Source of the DNA: Devosia crocina
GTDB lineage: Bacteria; Pseudomonadota; Alphaproteobacteria; Rhizobiales; Devosiaceae
Length of the DNA: 64,000 nt
Direction of reading: 5' to 3'
Assembly (NCBI RefSeq): GCF_900116545.1
Contig: NZ_FPCK01000004.1
Coordinates: forward strand, 372,001-436,000
In this document: one piece after another, positions 53,497-62,310 of the stretch
Numbering within the stretch: the first letter of the stretch is position 1
Layout of the letters: the number at the start of each line of letters is the position of its first letter
Translations under genes and position numbers: made by a program
The notes under the pieces: generated by a model
The model's database searches: none
What the model was told of the DNA's origin: nothing
What the model saw: only the letters and a program-made list of their open reading frames with translations

Positions 53497-53520
53497 TATG
53501 TAACTCTCCGTGTTACATAT
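53496..53520. promoter_or_regulatory. Perfect 9-bp inverted repeat upstream of the flavoprotein gene
   Basis: ATATGTAAC at 53496-53504 and GTTACATAT at 53512-53520 with a 7-bp spacer. It begins at the last base of the preceding stop codon and lies 31 bp before the next start codon. A dimeric repressor such as a MarR or TetR protein is the likely binder; no regulator gene is adjacent. Confidence 0.7.
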
Positions 53521-53551
53521 AGGAGGCAGACAGTCCCAAGGGGAAAGCACC

Positions 53552-54442
53552 ATGCAGGATGTGACCATTATCGGGGGCAGCTTTGCCGGCATTGCCGCCG
53601 CCATGCAACTGGCCCGCGCCCGCCGCCGGGTGACCGTGCTCGACACGGGTTTGAACCGCAACCGCTATGCCAGCCACGCCCATAACGTGATCGGCCAGGA
53701 CGGTACGCCGCCGGGCGAGTTTCTGGCCCGGGCCCGCGAGCAGGTTCGCGCCTATCCCAGCGTCACTTGGGTGGACGCGCGGGCCGAAACCGTTTCAGGC
53801 GAGCCCGATGCCTTTACGGTCAAGACCGCGGATGGCGAGACGATCGAAAGCCGGCGGCTTATCCTGAGCTATGGCATTACTGATATTTTTCCCGACGTTC
53901 CCGGCTTTAGTGAAAGCTGGGGCAAGACGGTGATCCACTGCCCCTTCTGCCATGGCTATGAAGTCTCGGAGAAACCCTGGGGCCTGCTTTATTCCTCACC
54001 CATGTCGCTCCACGGGCCGGTGCTTTATGCCAATTGGACAGAGGACATTTCGCTTATTCTCGATGGCCACGCGATCATCGACGAGGAGCGCCACAAGCTA
54101 GAAAAGCGTGGCGTCAAGATATTCGACGGCAAGCTGGCTTCCATCGAGCACGACAGGGGCACGATCAGCGGCGTGACGCTGGCGGACGGCACCAAGGTGC
54201 CGCTCGGCGCGCTTTATGCCCATCCCCAGAACCGGCCCTCGGCCAATCTGCATGAACAACTCGGCCTTGATACCAAGCCCACACCGACCGGAATCATGCT
54301 GGCCATGGGCGATATGGGCGCCACCCCTCGCCCCGGCATTTATGCGGCGGGAGACCTGACCATGGGCATGCATTCCATCACCTTTTCCGCCAATTCCGGC
54401 TCGCTCGCCGCCATGGGCGCGCTCAATTCGATGATGGTTTAA
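53552..54442 (+). CDS. Thioredoxin-reductase-like NAD(P)/FAD oxidoreductase
   Basis: A 296-residue flavoprotein of the thioredoxin reductase superfamily. FAD-binding TIIGGSFAGIAAAMQLARA, redox pair CPFCHGYE (Cys130, Cys133) and C-terminal GIYAAGDLTMGMHSITFSANSGSLAA. The NAD(P)-binding region lacks a clear GxGxxA motif, as in gliotoxin-oxidase-like and orphan members, so electron donor and partner are uncertain. ATG 53552 follows AAGGGGAAA. Controlled probably by the palindrome just upstream. Confidence 0.88.
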   Translation: MQDVTIIGGSFAGIAAAMQLARARRRVTVLDTGLNRNRYASHAHNVIGQDGTPPGEFLARAREQVRAYPSVTWVDARAETVSGEPDAFTVKTADGETIESRRLILSYGITDIFPDVPGFSESWGKTVIHCPFCHGYEVSEKPWGLLYSSPMSLHGPVLYANWTEDISLILDGHAIIDEERHKLEKRGVKIFDGKLASIEHDRGTISGVTLADGTKVPLGALYAHPQNRPSANLHEQLGLDTKPTPTGIMLAMGDMGATPRPGIYAAGDLTMGMHSITFSANSGSLAAMGALNSMMV

Positions 54443-54469
54443 CGGCGAGCGAGGAGCCCACTGACGCAT

Positions 54470-54596
54470 CCCCCTCATCCGGCGCTACGCGCCACCTTCT
54501 CCCCGAGAGGGAGAAGAACAGATCAAACCGCCCCTCTTGTCCTCTCCCTCTCGGGGAGAGGGTGGATCGGGCGCAGCCCGAGACGGGTGAGGGGGA
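54470..54596. repeat. Paired palindromic intergenic repeat, copy G
   Basis: CCCCCTCATCCGGCGCTACG, hairpin TTCTCCCCGAGAGGGAGAAG, a short centre, then CTCTCCCTCTCGGGGAGAG and GACGGGTGAGGGGG. The two halves pair with each other over most of the unit. It lies between convergent genes. Confidence 0.9.
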
Positions 54597-54629
54597 GCCC
54601 TACTCGCTCATAGGGTAAGCCCCACTGAA

Positions 54630-55667
54630 TTACCGCAACCAGCCTTGTGGGCGGGGATGCAGCTCCATCTGACCATCCTTGGTCGCCTCATCGATTGCGG
54701 CGACCTCCTCGGCGCTCAGTTCGAGATTGTCGAGCACACCCAGATTATCCTTGAGCTGTTCGAGCGTGCGCACGCCGATCAGCGCCGAAGTCATTTCCGG
54801 GCGCCGCAAGACCCAGGCGAGCGCCAGTTGCACCAGCGACTGGCCGCGGTCACGCGCGATTTCGCCCAGCTTGTCTACCGCAGCCAGGACGCGCGGCTCG
54901 ATATGGCTGGCGCGCAGCGTGCCGCTTGGATTGTCGCCGCGCGTGCCATTGGTGTTGCCGGAGGAATATTTGCCGGACAGCACGCCCTGGGCGAGCGGGG
55001 AAAAGGCGATGACTCCGATGCCGAGTTCGCCACAGGCCTCGATGGTGCGGTCGTTCTCGATCCAGCGATTGAGCACCGAATAGCTCGGCTGGTGAATGGT
55101 CGTCGCAACGCCCATCTCTTTCAGGATCCGATGCGCCTCGCGCGTTTCCTTTTCGGGATAGGAGGAGATGCCGACATAAAGCGCCTTGCCGGTGCGCACC
55201 GCATGAGCCAGCGCACCCATGGTTTCCTCGAGCGGAGTGTCGGGGTCGAAACGGTGCGAATAGAAGATGTCGACATAGTCGAGCCCCATGCGCTTGAGGC
55301 TCTGATCAAGGCTCGCCAGCACATATTTGCGGCTTCCCCACTCGCCATAGGGACCGGGCCACATATTGTAGCCGGCCTTGGTCGAGATGATCATCTCGTC
55401 GCGATAGGGGCGGAAATCGCGCGCCAGGACATGGCCGAACAGTTCCTCGGAGGAGCCGGCCGGCGGGCCGTAATTGTTGGCAAGGTCGAAATGGGTGATG
55501 CCCTGATCGAAAGCATAGCCAAGGATTTCCATGGCGCTCGGATAATCGCGCGTACCGCCGAAATTCTGCCACAGCCCGAGGCTGACCACGGGCAGCTTCA
55601 GCCCGGAGCGGCCGGAGCGGCGATATTGCATGGGGTCGTAGCGTGCGTTGTCGGCCCGATAGGTCAC
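54630..55667 (-). CDS. Aldo/keto reductase (YghZ/L-glyceraldehyde-3-phosphate reductase type)
   Basis: A 345-residue NADPH-dependent reductase: MQYRRSGRSGLKLPVVSLGLWQNFGG, catalytic region FDLANNYGPPAGSSEELFG (Asp, Tyr), STKAGYNMWPGPYGEWGSRKY (Lys), FYSHRFDPDTPLEETM (His), and SALIGVRTLEQLKDNL for the cofactor. Length and motifs match the YghZ subfamily. The first codon is GTG 55667 with GGGAGA upstream; ATG 55631 is possible. It is divergent from trhO. Confidence 0.93.
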   Translation of the reverse strand: MTYRADNARYDPMQYRRSGRSGLKLPVVSLGLWQNFGGTRDYPSAMEILGYAFDQGITHFDLANNYGPPAGSSEELFGHVLARDFRPYRDEMIISTKAGYNMWPGPYGEWGSRKYVLASLDQSLKRMGLDYVDIFYSHRFDPDTPLEETMGALAHAVRTGKALYVGISSYPEKETREAHRILKEMGVATTIHQPSYSVLNRWIENDRTIEACGELGIGVIAFSPLAQGVLSGKYSSGNTNGTRGDNPSGTLRASHIEPRVLAAVDKLGEIARDRGQSLVQLALAWVLRRPEMTSALIGVRTLEQLKDNLGVLDNLELSAEEVAAIDEATKDGQMELHPRPQGWLR

Positions 55668-55738
55668 TTGGAAATTCTCCCGATGTCGTGCTTGCAGCCG
55701 CCCGTGACGCCGGGTGCGGCCAATGGTATGAGCGCATC

Positions 55739-56779
55739 ATGACCGCGCATCACACCGACTCTGCCTCCAATCTGCCTCAGGCCCATTATCCATACAAGGT
55801 GATGGCGATCTACAAATTCGCCGCCCTGCCCGATTGCGAAGCGCTCAAGACCCCGCTTGCCCAGTTCTGCTGCAATCAGGGCATCAAGGGCACGCTTATC
55901 CTTGCTCCCGAGGGGATCAATGGCACGGTGGCGGGCAGCGCTGAGGCGATCGATGCGCTGGCCGAGTTTTTGTTTGTCTCGGGCCCGTTCGGCACAAGGC
56001 TCGATGGTGCGGAAACCAAATATTCCTTTGCCGAGGAAGCTCCGTTCCTGCGCATGAAGGTCAGGCTCAAGCCCGAGATCGTGACCTTGCGTGCGCCGGA
56101 AGCTGACCCTTCAAAACAGGTCGGCACCTATGTCGAGCCGGAAAACTGGAACGCCTTGATCGAGCGCAACGATGTGGTGCTGGTCGATACGCGCAACGAT
56201 TATGAGGTGGGTCTTGGCACTTTTCAGCGCGCGCTCGACCCCAAGACGGCGAGCTTTGTCGAGTTCAAGGACTATGTGGCCAAACATCTCGACCCCGCGC
56301 GCGACAAGAAGGTCGCCATGTTCTGCACCGGCGGCATCCGCTGCGAAAAGGCGTCGTCCTATCTCCTGAGCCAGGGATTCGAGGAAGTGTTCCACCTCAA
56401 GGGCGGCATCCTGAGATATCTTGAAGTCACGCCGAAGGAGGAGAGCCGCTTTGCCGGCGAGTGCTTCGTCTTCGACGAGCGCGTTTCGGTCGGCCATGGG
56501 CTGGAACTAGGCAATGCCACGCTGTGCCGCGCCTGCCGCCATCCACTGACCGAGGCGGATCGCGCCCATAAGGATTTCACCGAGGGCCTTTCGTGCCCCT
56601 ATTGCGCCGATGACACGGCCAAGCACAAAGCCGCTGCCGAGCGTCAGCACCAGATGGACCTCGCCAAAAAGCGCGGCACGGCGCATCTGGGGGACGCGGT
56701 CAAGGAGATCGCGGCACGCGCAAAGAAGGAGAAAATCGCGCGGGCCGAGGAGTCCCGGGCGCGGAATGGCGAGAGCTAA
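55739..56779 (+). CDS. trhO: tRNA uridine(34) hydroxylase, rhodanese type
   Basis: Oxygen-dependent hydroxylation of U34 in tRNA to ho5U. The 346-residue product has the N-terminal UPF0176/acylphosphatase-like domain (YKVMAIYKFAAL, GTLILAPEGINGTVAG), a rhodanese domain with Cys196 in FCTGGIRCEKASSYL, and a zinc-binding-like tail with paired cysteines (LCRACRHP, LSCPYCADD). ATG 55739 gives the family length. Its stop overlaps the higA remnant by a few bases. Confidence 0.94.
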   Translation: MTAHHTDSASNLPQAHYPYKVMAIYKFAALPDCEALKTPLAQFCCNQGIKGTLILAPEGINGTVAGSAEAIDALAEFLFVSGPFGTRLDGAETKYSFAEEAPFLRMKVRLKPEIVTLRAPEADPSKQVGTYVEPENWNALIERNDVVLVDTRNDYEVGLGTFQRALDPKTASFVEFKDYVAKHLDPARDKKVAMFCTGGIRCEKASSYLLSQGFEEVFHLKGGILRYLEVTPKEESRFAGECFVFDERVSVGHGLELGNATLCRACRHPLTEADRAHKDFTEGLSCPYCADDTAKHKAAAERQHQMDLAKKRGTAHLGDAVKEIAARAKKEKIARAEESRARNGES

Positions 56780-57060
56780 GCTGCTCGGGGCTCGATTGCC
56801 TCAAGGTCCTTTCCGATTTCGCGCCGGCGCTGCATCAGATCGAATTCGGCCTGCAAGGACAGGAAAAAGCCTTCCGACAATCCAAAATAGCGGGCAAGCC
56901 GCAGATCGGTATCGGCGGTTACGCTACGCTGCCGCAAAACGATCTCGTTGATCCGCCTCGGGGATACGTGGATAGCACGCTCTATCGGCCCATGCTCGTC
57001 GACTTCATCCGCGAAATCGCAGTCGGATGCGCGCGGGTGGGCACAATTCTCGATAGCCGA
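56776..57060 (-). pseudogene. HigA-type antitoxin remnant, N terminus missing
   Basis: An open minus-strand frame from 57060 to the TAG at 56776-56778 reads EVDEHGPIERAIHVSPRRINEIVLRQR, then TADTDLRLARYFGLSEGFFLSLQAEFDL. The segment RRINEIVLxxR...TADTxLRLARYFG is the HigA/VapI helix-turn-helix core. The usual N-terminal HPGEIL segment is absent; no start codon lies between the upstream in-frame stop (57061-57063) and the domain. No HigB toxin is beside it. A decayed toxin-antitoxin module is the best explanation. Confidence 0.8.
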
Positions 57061-57110
57061 CTAGAAGACTTGCTGCCTGCGGCTTAGTCTCCCCATCAAG
57101 AGGAGATACT

Positions 57111-58724
57111 ATGCCCACATACGACTTCATCATTGCCGGCGGTGGCTCGGCTGCCTCGGTTGCCGCCTGGCGGCTGGTCCGGGAATTCGGCTTTCGCGTC
57201 TTGATGCTCGAACGCGGGCGGGCGCGGACCAATCGCATCATGGCAATGCCCGCCGGCTACATGAAATATCTGGGGCAGGACACGTTTCTTGAGATGCACA
57301 AGACCGTGCCGCAGCCCCAGCTTGGCGGCCGCGCGCCGATCGTGCCGGTGGCAAAAGTTCTCGGCGGCGGCTCCTCGGTCAATGCCATGGTTTATATGCG
57401 GGGCCAGAAAGAGGACTATGACGGCTGGGCCCAGAGCCTCGGCAATGATCCCACCTGGTCCTATGACGGCATACTTCCTCACTTTACCGGGATAGAGGAC
57501 AATGCCCGCCTCCATGATCTCTTCCATGGGCGGGGCGGGCCACTGCGGGTTTCCGATCCGGGTTATACTACGCAAACGACGCATGATTTCATCGCCGCGG
57601 CCGAGGCGCTGGGCCACCAGCCGAACCCTGATTTCAACGGTGCCACCCAGTTCGGCGTCGGCATCATGCAGCACACCTATGCCCAATGGGGCCGCTACAA
57701 GGAGCGTTCGGACGCGGTCAAGGCCTTTCTCGATCCGCTCAAAGGGGACGAGCGGCTGACGATCATCTCCGAGGCGCGGGTCGACAAGATCCTCGTCGAA
57801 AACGGCCGCGCCACGGGCCTCAGCTATACCAGGGATGGCGAGACCCACACCGTGCGCGCCGAGCGCGAAGTGCTTGTTGGCGCCGGCAGCTATAACAGCG
57901 CCAAGCTGATGATGCTTTCGGGCATTGGCCCGGCCGATCACCTGCGCCAGCATGGCATTTCGGCGGTCGCCGATATCGCCGGCGTCGGGCAGAACCTGCA
58001 GGACCATCACGAGGTCCCGGTGATCGCGACGACCAAGGGCAAGTCCGGCTATTTCGGGCAGGATCGCGGCTGGAACATGATCCGCAACGGGCTCCGATAT
58101 CTGCTCACCAATACCGGCCCGGTGACGACGACGGGCATCGAAGCCTGCATGTTCTTCGATCCCGATGGCGGCTCGCGCCCGACGATCCAGCTTTATTGCG
58201 CACCGATCGTTTATCTCGACCGCGACGTTTCTGCCGCCAAGCCCACCTATGGCGTCACCTTCACCTCCTGCCTCCTCCGCCCCAAGGCGCGCGGCAGCGT
58301 CACCCTGCGCTCAGCCAATCCGGCGGATCAGCCGGTGGTCGACTGCAATTTCTTCGGGCATCCTGACGATCTCAGGCTCACCATCGCGGCGCTGCACGAG
58401 GCGCGAAAACTGCTGAAATCCTCCCCGCTTGCGGAAAAGATCGACGCCGAACTGCTGCCGGACCAAGCGGTGATGGATGATCCCGAGGCGCTCGAAAAAT
58501 ATTGCGGACAAACGGTCAAGACCAACTACCACCCTGTCGGCACGCTGCGCATGGGCCGGGACGACGATCCCACCGCCGTGGTCGACAGCCAATTGCGGGT
58601 GCGGGGAATCGCTGGATTGCGGGTGATCGACTGCTCGATCATGCCGCAGATCGTCTCGGGCAATACCAATGCGCCGGCCATGGCCATCGGCTCGAAGGCG
58701 GCGAGCCTGGTGGCGGGAGCGTAA
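57111..58724 (+). CDS. GMC-family FAD oxidoreductase (choline/alcohol dehydrogenase-like)
   Basis: A 537-residue flavoenzyme: FAD motif FIIAGGGSAASVAAWRL, GMC signature VLGGGSSVNAMVYMRGQKEDYDGW, second signature GSYNSAKLMMLSGIGP, and C-terminal NYHPVGTLRMG with the active-site His followed by SGNTNAPAMAIGSKAA. The dinucleotide motif reads GGGSAAS rather than GGGSAGC. Oxidises an alcohol, probably cytoplasmic; the substrate is not predictable. AGAGGAGA precedes the ATG. No betaine aldehyde dehydrogenase is adjacent. Confidence 0.92.
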   Translation: MPTYDFIIAGGGSAASVAAWRLVREFGFRVLMLERGRARTNRIMAMPAGYMKYLGQDTFLEMHKTVPQPQLGGRAPIVPVAKVLGGGSSVNAMVYMRGQKEDYDGWAQSLGNDPTWSYDGILPHFTGIEDNARLHDLFHGRGGPLRVSDPGYTTQTTHDFIAAAEALGHQPNPDFNGATQFGVGIMQHTYAQWGRYKERSDAVKAFLDPLKGDERLTIISEARVDKILVENGRATGLSYTRDGETHTVRAEREVLVGAGSYNSAKLMMLSGIGPADHLRQHGISAVADIAGVGQNLQDHHEVPVIATTKGKSGYFGQDRGWNMIRNGLRYLLTNTGPVTTTGIEACMFFDPDGGSRPTIQLYCAPIVYLDRDVSAAKPTYGVTFTSCLLRPKARGSVTLRSANPADQPVVDCNFFGHPDDLRLTIAALHEARKLLKSSPLAEKIDAELLPDQAVMDDPEALEKYCGQTVKTNYHPVGTLRMGRDDDPTAVVDSQLRVRGIAGLRVIDCSIMPQIVSGNTNAPAMAIGSKAASLVAGA

Positions 58725-58759
58725 GCTTGCGCCAATCCGCTCCAGTCGACTAAGGCACG

Positions 58760-59740
58760 CTACGCCATGCCGATCAGCACGCCTGCGCCAAACACCAATG
58801 CGCCGCCGATCACCACCTGCAGCACCGCGCGCCAGAAGGGCGTTTGCATATAGTGCTTCTGGATAAAGGCGATGGCCCAGAGCTCGATAACGACCATAAG
58901 GCCGGCAATCGCGGTCGCTGTCCAGAAGTCGTGGATAAGATAGGGCAGCGCGTGACCGAGCCCGCCCACCGCCGTCATGATCCCCGCAGCAAGGCCGCGC
59001 TTGATCGGCGAGCCGCGGCCGGTCAGGCGGCCATCGTCTGAGGCCGCTTCCGTAAAGCCCATGGAAATGCCTGCGCCCACCGCGGCCGCGAGCCCCACCA
59101 GAAAGGTCTGGTGCGTATCGCCCGTGGCAAAGGCGGCGGCAAAAACCGGGGCGAGCGTTGAAACCGAGCCATCCATGAGCCCGGCCAGTCCCGGCTGCAC
59201 ATAGGTGAGGAGAAACTGGCGATGGGCGGCATCCTTTTCGGTGTTGTGCCCGTCCTCGCCCAAAAGTTCCTTGTCCAACCGCGTGGCGCTTGCCGCGTGG
59301 CTGCGCTCGACCTGGGCCAGATCGCCGAGCAACCGGCGAATGGCGACGTCATTCACGAGCCGGGCTGCCTCTAAATAGAAATGGTAGGCGCTTTCTTCCA
59401 TCTCCCAGACCTGCTGGCGCGCCTGTTCGAGCGTCAGGGTCTTGAGCAGCCACACCGGCTTGCGCACGAGAAAGCCGCGCACATGTTCGCGCCGGATGGG
59501 CACGAGGCGCTTGCCGAAGCGCTCGACATACATATCGAGCAGAAGCCGCCGGTGCTCGTCCTCCTCGGCAGCCATGGCTTCGAGCAGCGCCGCCGTGCCG
59601 GGATAATGAGTGCCGAGCCGGGTCGCGAGTTCGGAATAAATCCGGCCATCTTCCTCTTCGGCGGCAATGGCAAGAGACAGAATTTCCCGCTCGGAAAGCG
59701 TTCGGAAGGAGCGGCGGGTGTCAGGCCAGAGCGTGAACAT
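58760..59740 (-). CDS. mbfA: MbfA: ferritin-like/VIT1 iron exporter
   Basis: A 326-residue inner-membrane protein. The N-terminal ferritin-like domain (about 15-165) has Glu-rich metal motifs: LAIAAEEEDGRIY, MAAEEDEHRRLL, MEESAYHFY, AQVERSHAAS. The C-terminal VIT1/CCC1-like domain (about 185-326) has GLAGLMDGSVSTLAPVFAAAF and five hydrophobic segments. MbfA exports iron and protects against peroxide under iron excess in Agrobacterium and Bradyrhizobium. Tandem ICE boxes just upstream of its start fit known Irr control. Confidence 0.94.
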   Translation of the reverse strand: MFTLWPDTRRSFRTLSEREILSLAIAAEEEDGRIYSELATRLGTHYPGTAALLEAMAAEEDEHRRLLLDMYVERFGKRLVPIRREHVRGFLVRKPVWLLKTLTLEQARQQVWEMEESAYHFYLEAARLVNDVAIRRLLGDLAQVERSHAASATRLDKELLGEDGHNTEKDAAHRQFLLTYVQPGLAGLMDGSVSTLAPVFAAAFATGDTHQTFLVGLAAAVGAGISMGFTEAASDDGRLTGRGSPIKRGLAAGIMTAVGGLGHALPYLIHDFWTATAIAGLMVVIELWAIAFIQKHYMQTPFWRAVLQVVIGGALVFGAGVLIGMA

Positions 59741-59753
59741 GAAGGGCCAAAGC

Positions 59754-59784
59754 TTAGAACTGTTCTAGTTTAGAATTGTTCTAA
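59754..59784 (-). promoter_or_regulatory. Two tandem ICE (Irr) operator boxes upstream of mbfA
   Basis: TTAGAACTGTTCTA at 59754-59767 and TTTAGAATTGTTCTAA at 59769-59784, both matching the TTTAGAA-N3-TTCTAA form of the iron control element. They lie 14-44 bp before the mbfA start codon, a position for repression by Irr when iron is scarce. Confidence 0.9.
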
Positions 59785-59838
59785 GGTTTGAGCAAGAGCC
59801 GAGATGAGGGGAACGGCAGCGCGATTATCGAGGCAAGG

Positions 59839-59970
59839 CCCCCTCACCCGCCGGCTGCGCCGTCGACCTCTCGCCGAGAGGGAGAGGTGGGAGACTGCCA
59901 AAGTCGCACAGCGACACCTCTCCCTTGTGGGGGAGAGGTCGGATCGCGCAGCGATCCGGGTGAGGGGGCC
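59839..59970. repeat. Paired palindromic intergenic repeat, copy H
   Basis: CCCCCTCACCCGCCGGCTGC, hairpin CCTCTCGCCGAGAGGGAGAGG, then ACACCTCTCCCTTGTGGGGG with GAGAGGT, and GATCCGGGTGAGGGGGCC. More diverged than copies C-E and G. Located between mbfA and the DadA-like gene. Confidence 0.85.
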
Positions 59971-60005
59971 TTCCAGCACCACCAGTCGTTGCTCATCGAG
60001 ACCAA

Positions 60006-61259
60006 TCAGCCGCCCAGAAACCGCTCCATCCTGAACGGCTTCACATCTATTGCGGTGGGTTCACCCGTCATCATCTGGGCCAGCAATTCACCGGTCGCCG
60101 GCCCCAGGGTAAAGCCGTGATGGGCATGTCCTATGCCGGCATAGAGGCCATGGTGGCGGGGGGCTTTGGAGATAATGGGCATCATGTCGGGGGTGCAGGG
60201 GCGGGCCCCTTTCCAGGGCTCCTTCTCGGCCCTCGTCCCGAGCGGAAAGAAGTCGCGCGCCGCCGCTTCCGCCTTGCCGAGCTGGATGGGGGTGGGCGCC
60301 GCATCGCGTAAGGCGAATTCGGCGCCTGTGGTGATGCGGATGCCGCGCGCCATGGGCGCCATGGCAAAGCCCACTTCGGGATCGAGCAGGGTATTGTTCA
60401 GCTCAGCCCCGTCTTCGGCATGGTAATGCATGTGATAGCCACGCTTGACGAAGAGAGGCAGGCGATAGCCGAGCCTGTCGAGCACTTCTGGCGCCCAGGG
60501 ACCAAGGGCGATCACCGCTTCGCGCGCCGTGTGCCGCGTGCCGGACACGTTGGTCGACCACGCGTTTCCGTGCTGGACGAGCCCATCGGCCGCCCCGACC
60601 ACAAAGGTTCCGCCAAGCCGCTCGAAGAGCGCAAAATATTGGGCGACCAGCGCGCCGGGATCGCGCACGGTCCAGGGATCGGTCCAGTGCACCGCCCCCA
60701 CGAGGCCACCGCGCAGGCTCGGCTCGACCGCCTTGAGCCCGGCCCAATCCACCACTTCATGATTGACCCCATAGCGCGCCTTGTCGTCGGCTGCCCTGGC
60801 AGCCGCCTCGGCGAGCTTTTCGGCGGTGCGGAACACCAGATACCAGCCATGGCGGGTGATGAGCTTTTCAGCTTCGGGCCCCGCTTCGGCAATCAGGGCG
60901 GCATGGGTAGTGATGGAGCGGCCGATCAGGGGCGCATAGTTGTGCACGATCTGCCGATAATGGTCGGGCGAGGAGGCCCACCAGTATCGCAGGAGCGGCG
61001 GGGCGATGCGCGGCAGGGCGAGCGGTTCGTAGCGCGCTGCAGTCGACAGATGCAGCCCTACCTGCATCAGGGTTGCCAGATCACGCGGAAAGGCATGGGG
61101 CCGGACCCCTTCGCGCTGGATGATCCCGGCATTGCCATAGGAGGTTTCGCGCCCTGGCTGGTTCTTGTCGATCAGGGTGACGCTGCGGCCGCGCTTGAGC
61201 AGATGAATGCCCGTCGCAATGCCGACGATACCGGCGCCCAGGATCAACACATCTTGCAT
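60006..61259 (-). CDS. FAD-dependent D-amino-acid dehydrogenase-like oxidoreductase
   Basis: A 417-residue DadA/DAO-family flavoprotein: FAD motif DVLILGAGIVGIATGIHLLKRG, then ETSYGNAGIIQREGVRPHAFP, ALGPWAPEVLDRLGYRLPLFVKRGYHMHY, and C-terminal GARPCTPDMMPIISKAPRHHGLYAGIGHAHHGFTLGP. These are typical of membrane-associated D-amino acid dehydrogenases. AAGGAGG precedes the ATG. The LysR gene lies 30 bp upstream on the same strand and may be cotranscribed. Confidence 0.9.
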   Translation of the reverse strand: MQDVLILGAGIVGIATGIHLLKRGRSVTLIDKNQPGRETSYGNAGIIQREGVRPHAFPRDLATLMQVGLHLSTAARYEPLALPRIAPPLLRYWWASSPDHYRQIVHNYAPLIGRSITTHAALIAEAGPEAEKLITRHGWYLVFRTAEKLAEAAARAADDKARYGVNHEVVDWAGLKAVEPSLRGGLVGAVHWTDPWTVRDPGALVAQYFALFERLGGTFVVGAADGLVQHGNAWSTNVSGTRHTAREAVIALGPWAPEVLDRLGYRLPLFVKRGYHMHYHAEDGAELNNTLLDPEVGFAMAPMARGIRITTGAEFALRDAAPTPIQLGKAEAAARDFFPLGTRAEKEPWKGARPCTPDMMPIISKAPRHHGLYAGIGHAHHGFTLGPATGELLAQMMTGEPTAIDVKPFRMERFLGG

Positions 61260-61289
61260 TTCGGCCTCCTTGTGCCGCCAGGGGTGAGC

Positions 61290-62204
61290 CTATGGCCGCG
61301 CCTCTTGATTGAGGTAACCTTGCGCGCTGTCGGGCACTTCCCCGGCCAGCCAGTCGCGAAACAGTTTCAGCTTGCGCGTTTCGCGCCGCCCCCTGGCCGT
61401 CGCCAGATAATAGCCGCGGGAGCCCAGGACAGGACTGTCGAAGGGCCGCACCAGCCGGCCATCGCAAACCGCATCGGCGCTCATCATGTCGGCCGCCAGC
61501 AGCAGTCCCTGCCCCGACATGGCCGCATCGAACGCCAGCGACGCGTCGGACAGCACGGGGCCGGCCAGTTTCTGGCCGGGGTCCCGCCCATGCGCTGCGA
61601 GCCATAAAGGCCAATCGAGCATGCTGGTCTGATCGATGATCACCGGCACTTTGCCAAGATCGGTGAGATCGGCGTGCCGCGCCGCAAATTCGGGTGCGCA
61701 AACCGGCTGAAAGGCCTGTCCGCCGATTAGGCTTGCCGAAACTCCGGGCCAGGCTCCATCGCCGAAGCGGATGGCGCAATCGAGATCGGGGCGCGTCAGG
61801 TCGAGCATGGTGCCGGTTACGGTCAGCCGCAGATCGAGCCCGGGGTGTTGCTGCTCGAATTTCTTGACCCGCCAGATCAGCCAGCGCGAGGCAAAGACGC
61901 TGCCCACGGTGACGTTGAGCACGCCCTCCTGCGCGCCGGTAAGGCTCGCCAGCCCATCGCGCAAGGCCGTGAAACCGGCGCTGAGCTGGGGCAGGATCTC
62001 GACCAGTTCAGGCACGGGACGCAGCCCCTGCGGCGTGCGGGTGAAAAGCGCCATCCCGAGCCGTTCCTCGGCCCGGCGCAGATGCTGGCTGACTGCGCCC
62101 ACCGTCACCCCAAGCTCCTCGGCGGCCGGGGCAAGCGCCCCTGCCCGCGCCACGATCTCTATGGCGCGCAGGGCATTGAGCGGAATGGGGAAAGCACTGC
62201 TCAT
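61290..62204 (-). CDS. LysR-family regulator (GcvA-like)
   Basis: A 304-residue LysR protein: winged helix (about 8-65, LNALRAIEIVARAGALAPAAEELGVTVGAVSQHLRRAEERLGMALFTRT) and a GcvA-type effector domain (VTVGSVFASRWLIWRVKKFEQQHPGLDLRLTVTG, DLDCAIRFGDGAWPG). GcvA-like members often regulate amino-acid-related genes, consistent with the DadA-like gene downstream. A palindrome overlaps its own start codon. Confidence 0.93.
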   Translation of the reverse strand: MSSAFPIPLNALRAIEIVARAGALAPAAEELGVTVGAVSQHLRRAEERLGMALFTRTPQGLRPVPELVEILPQLSAGFTALRDGLASLTGAQEGVLNVTVGSVFASRWLIWRVKKFEQQHPGLDLRLTVTGTMLDLTRPDLDCAIRFGDGAWPGVSASLIGGQAFQPVCAPEFAARHADLTDLGKVPVIIDQTSMLDWPLWLAAHGRDPGQKLAGPVLSDASLAFDAAMSGQGLLLAADMMSADAVCDGRLVRPFDSPVLGSRGYYLATARGRRETRKLKLFRDWLAGEVPDSAQGYLNQEARP

Positions 62205-62218
62205 ATAGATTTTCTATA
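62204..62218. promoter_or_regulatory. Palindrome at the lysR start codon
   Basis: TATAGATTTTCTATA, an inverted repeat TATAGA/TCTATA with a 3-bp centre, fits the T-N11-A form of LysR sites. It begins at the first base of the lysR start codon on the minus strand and lies in the divergent gap before the small ORF at 62311, so autorepression is plausible. Confidence 0.55.
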
Positions 62219-62310
62219 CCGAGCCGAAAACCTTGTCCATTGCCTCGCCCCGCACCGCGGCGCAGGATCAAAGCCATCAAGACCTGCACCACGACACAAG
62301 GAGACGGACC

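Noticed and set aside
53496..53520. Palindrome containing GTAAC/GTTAC as a third member of the island arrays
   Set aside because: Only one word per arm, no 9-bp phasing, and it lies 23 kb outside the island in front of a flavoprotein gene. Treated as an independent operator.
60420..61607. 395-codon plus-strand frame
   Set aside because: Antisense to the DadA-like gene and lysR; no domain and composition typical of a shadow frame.
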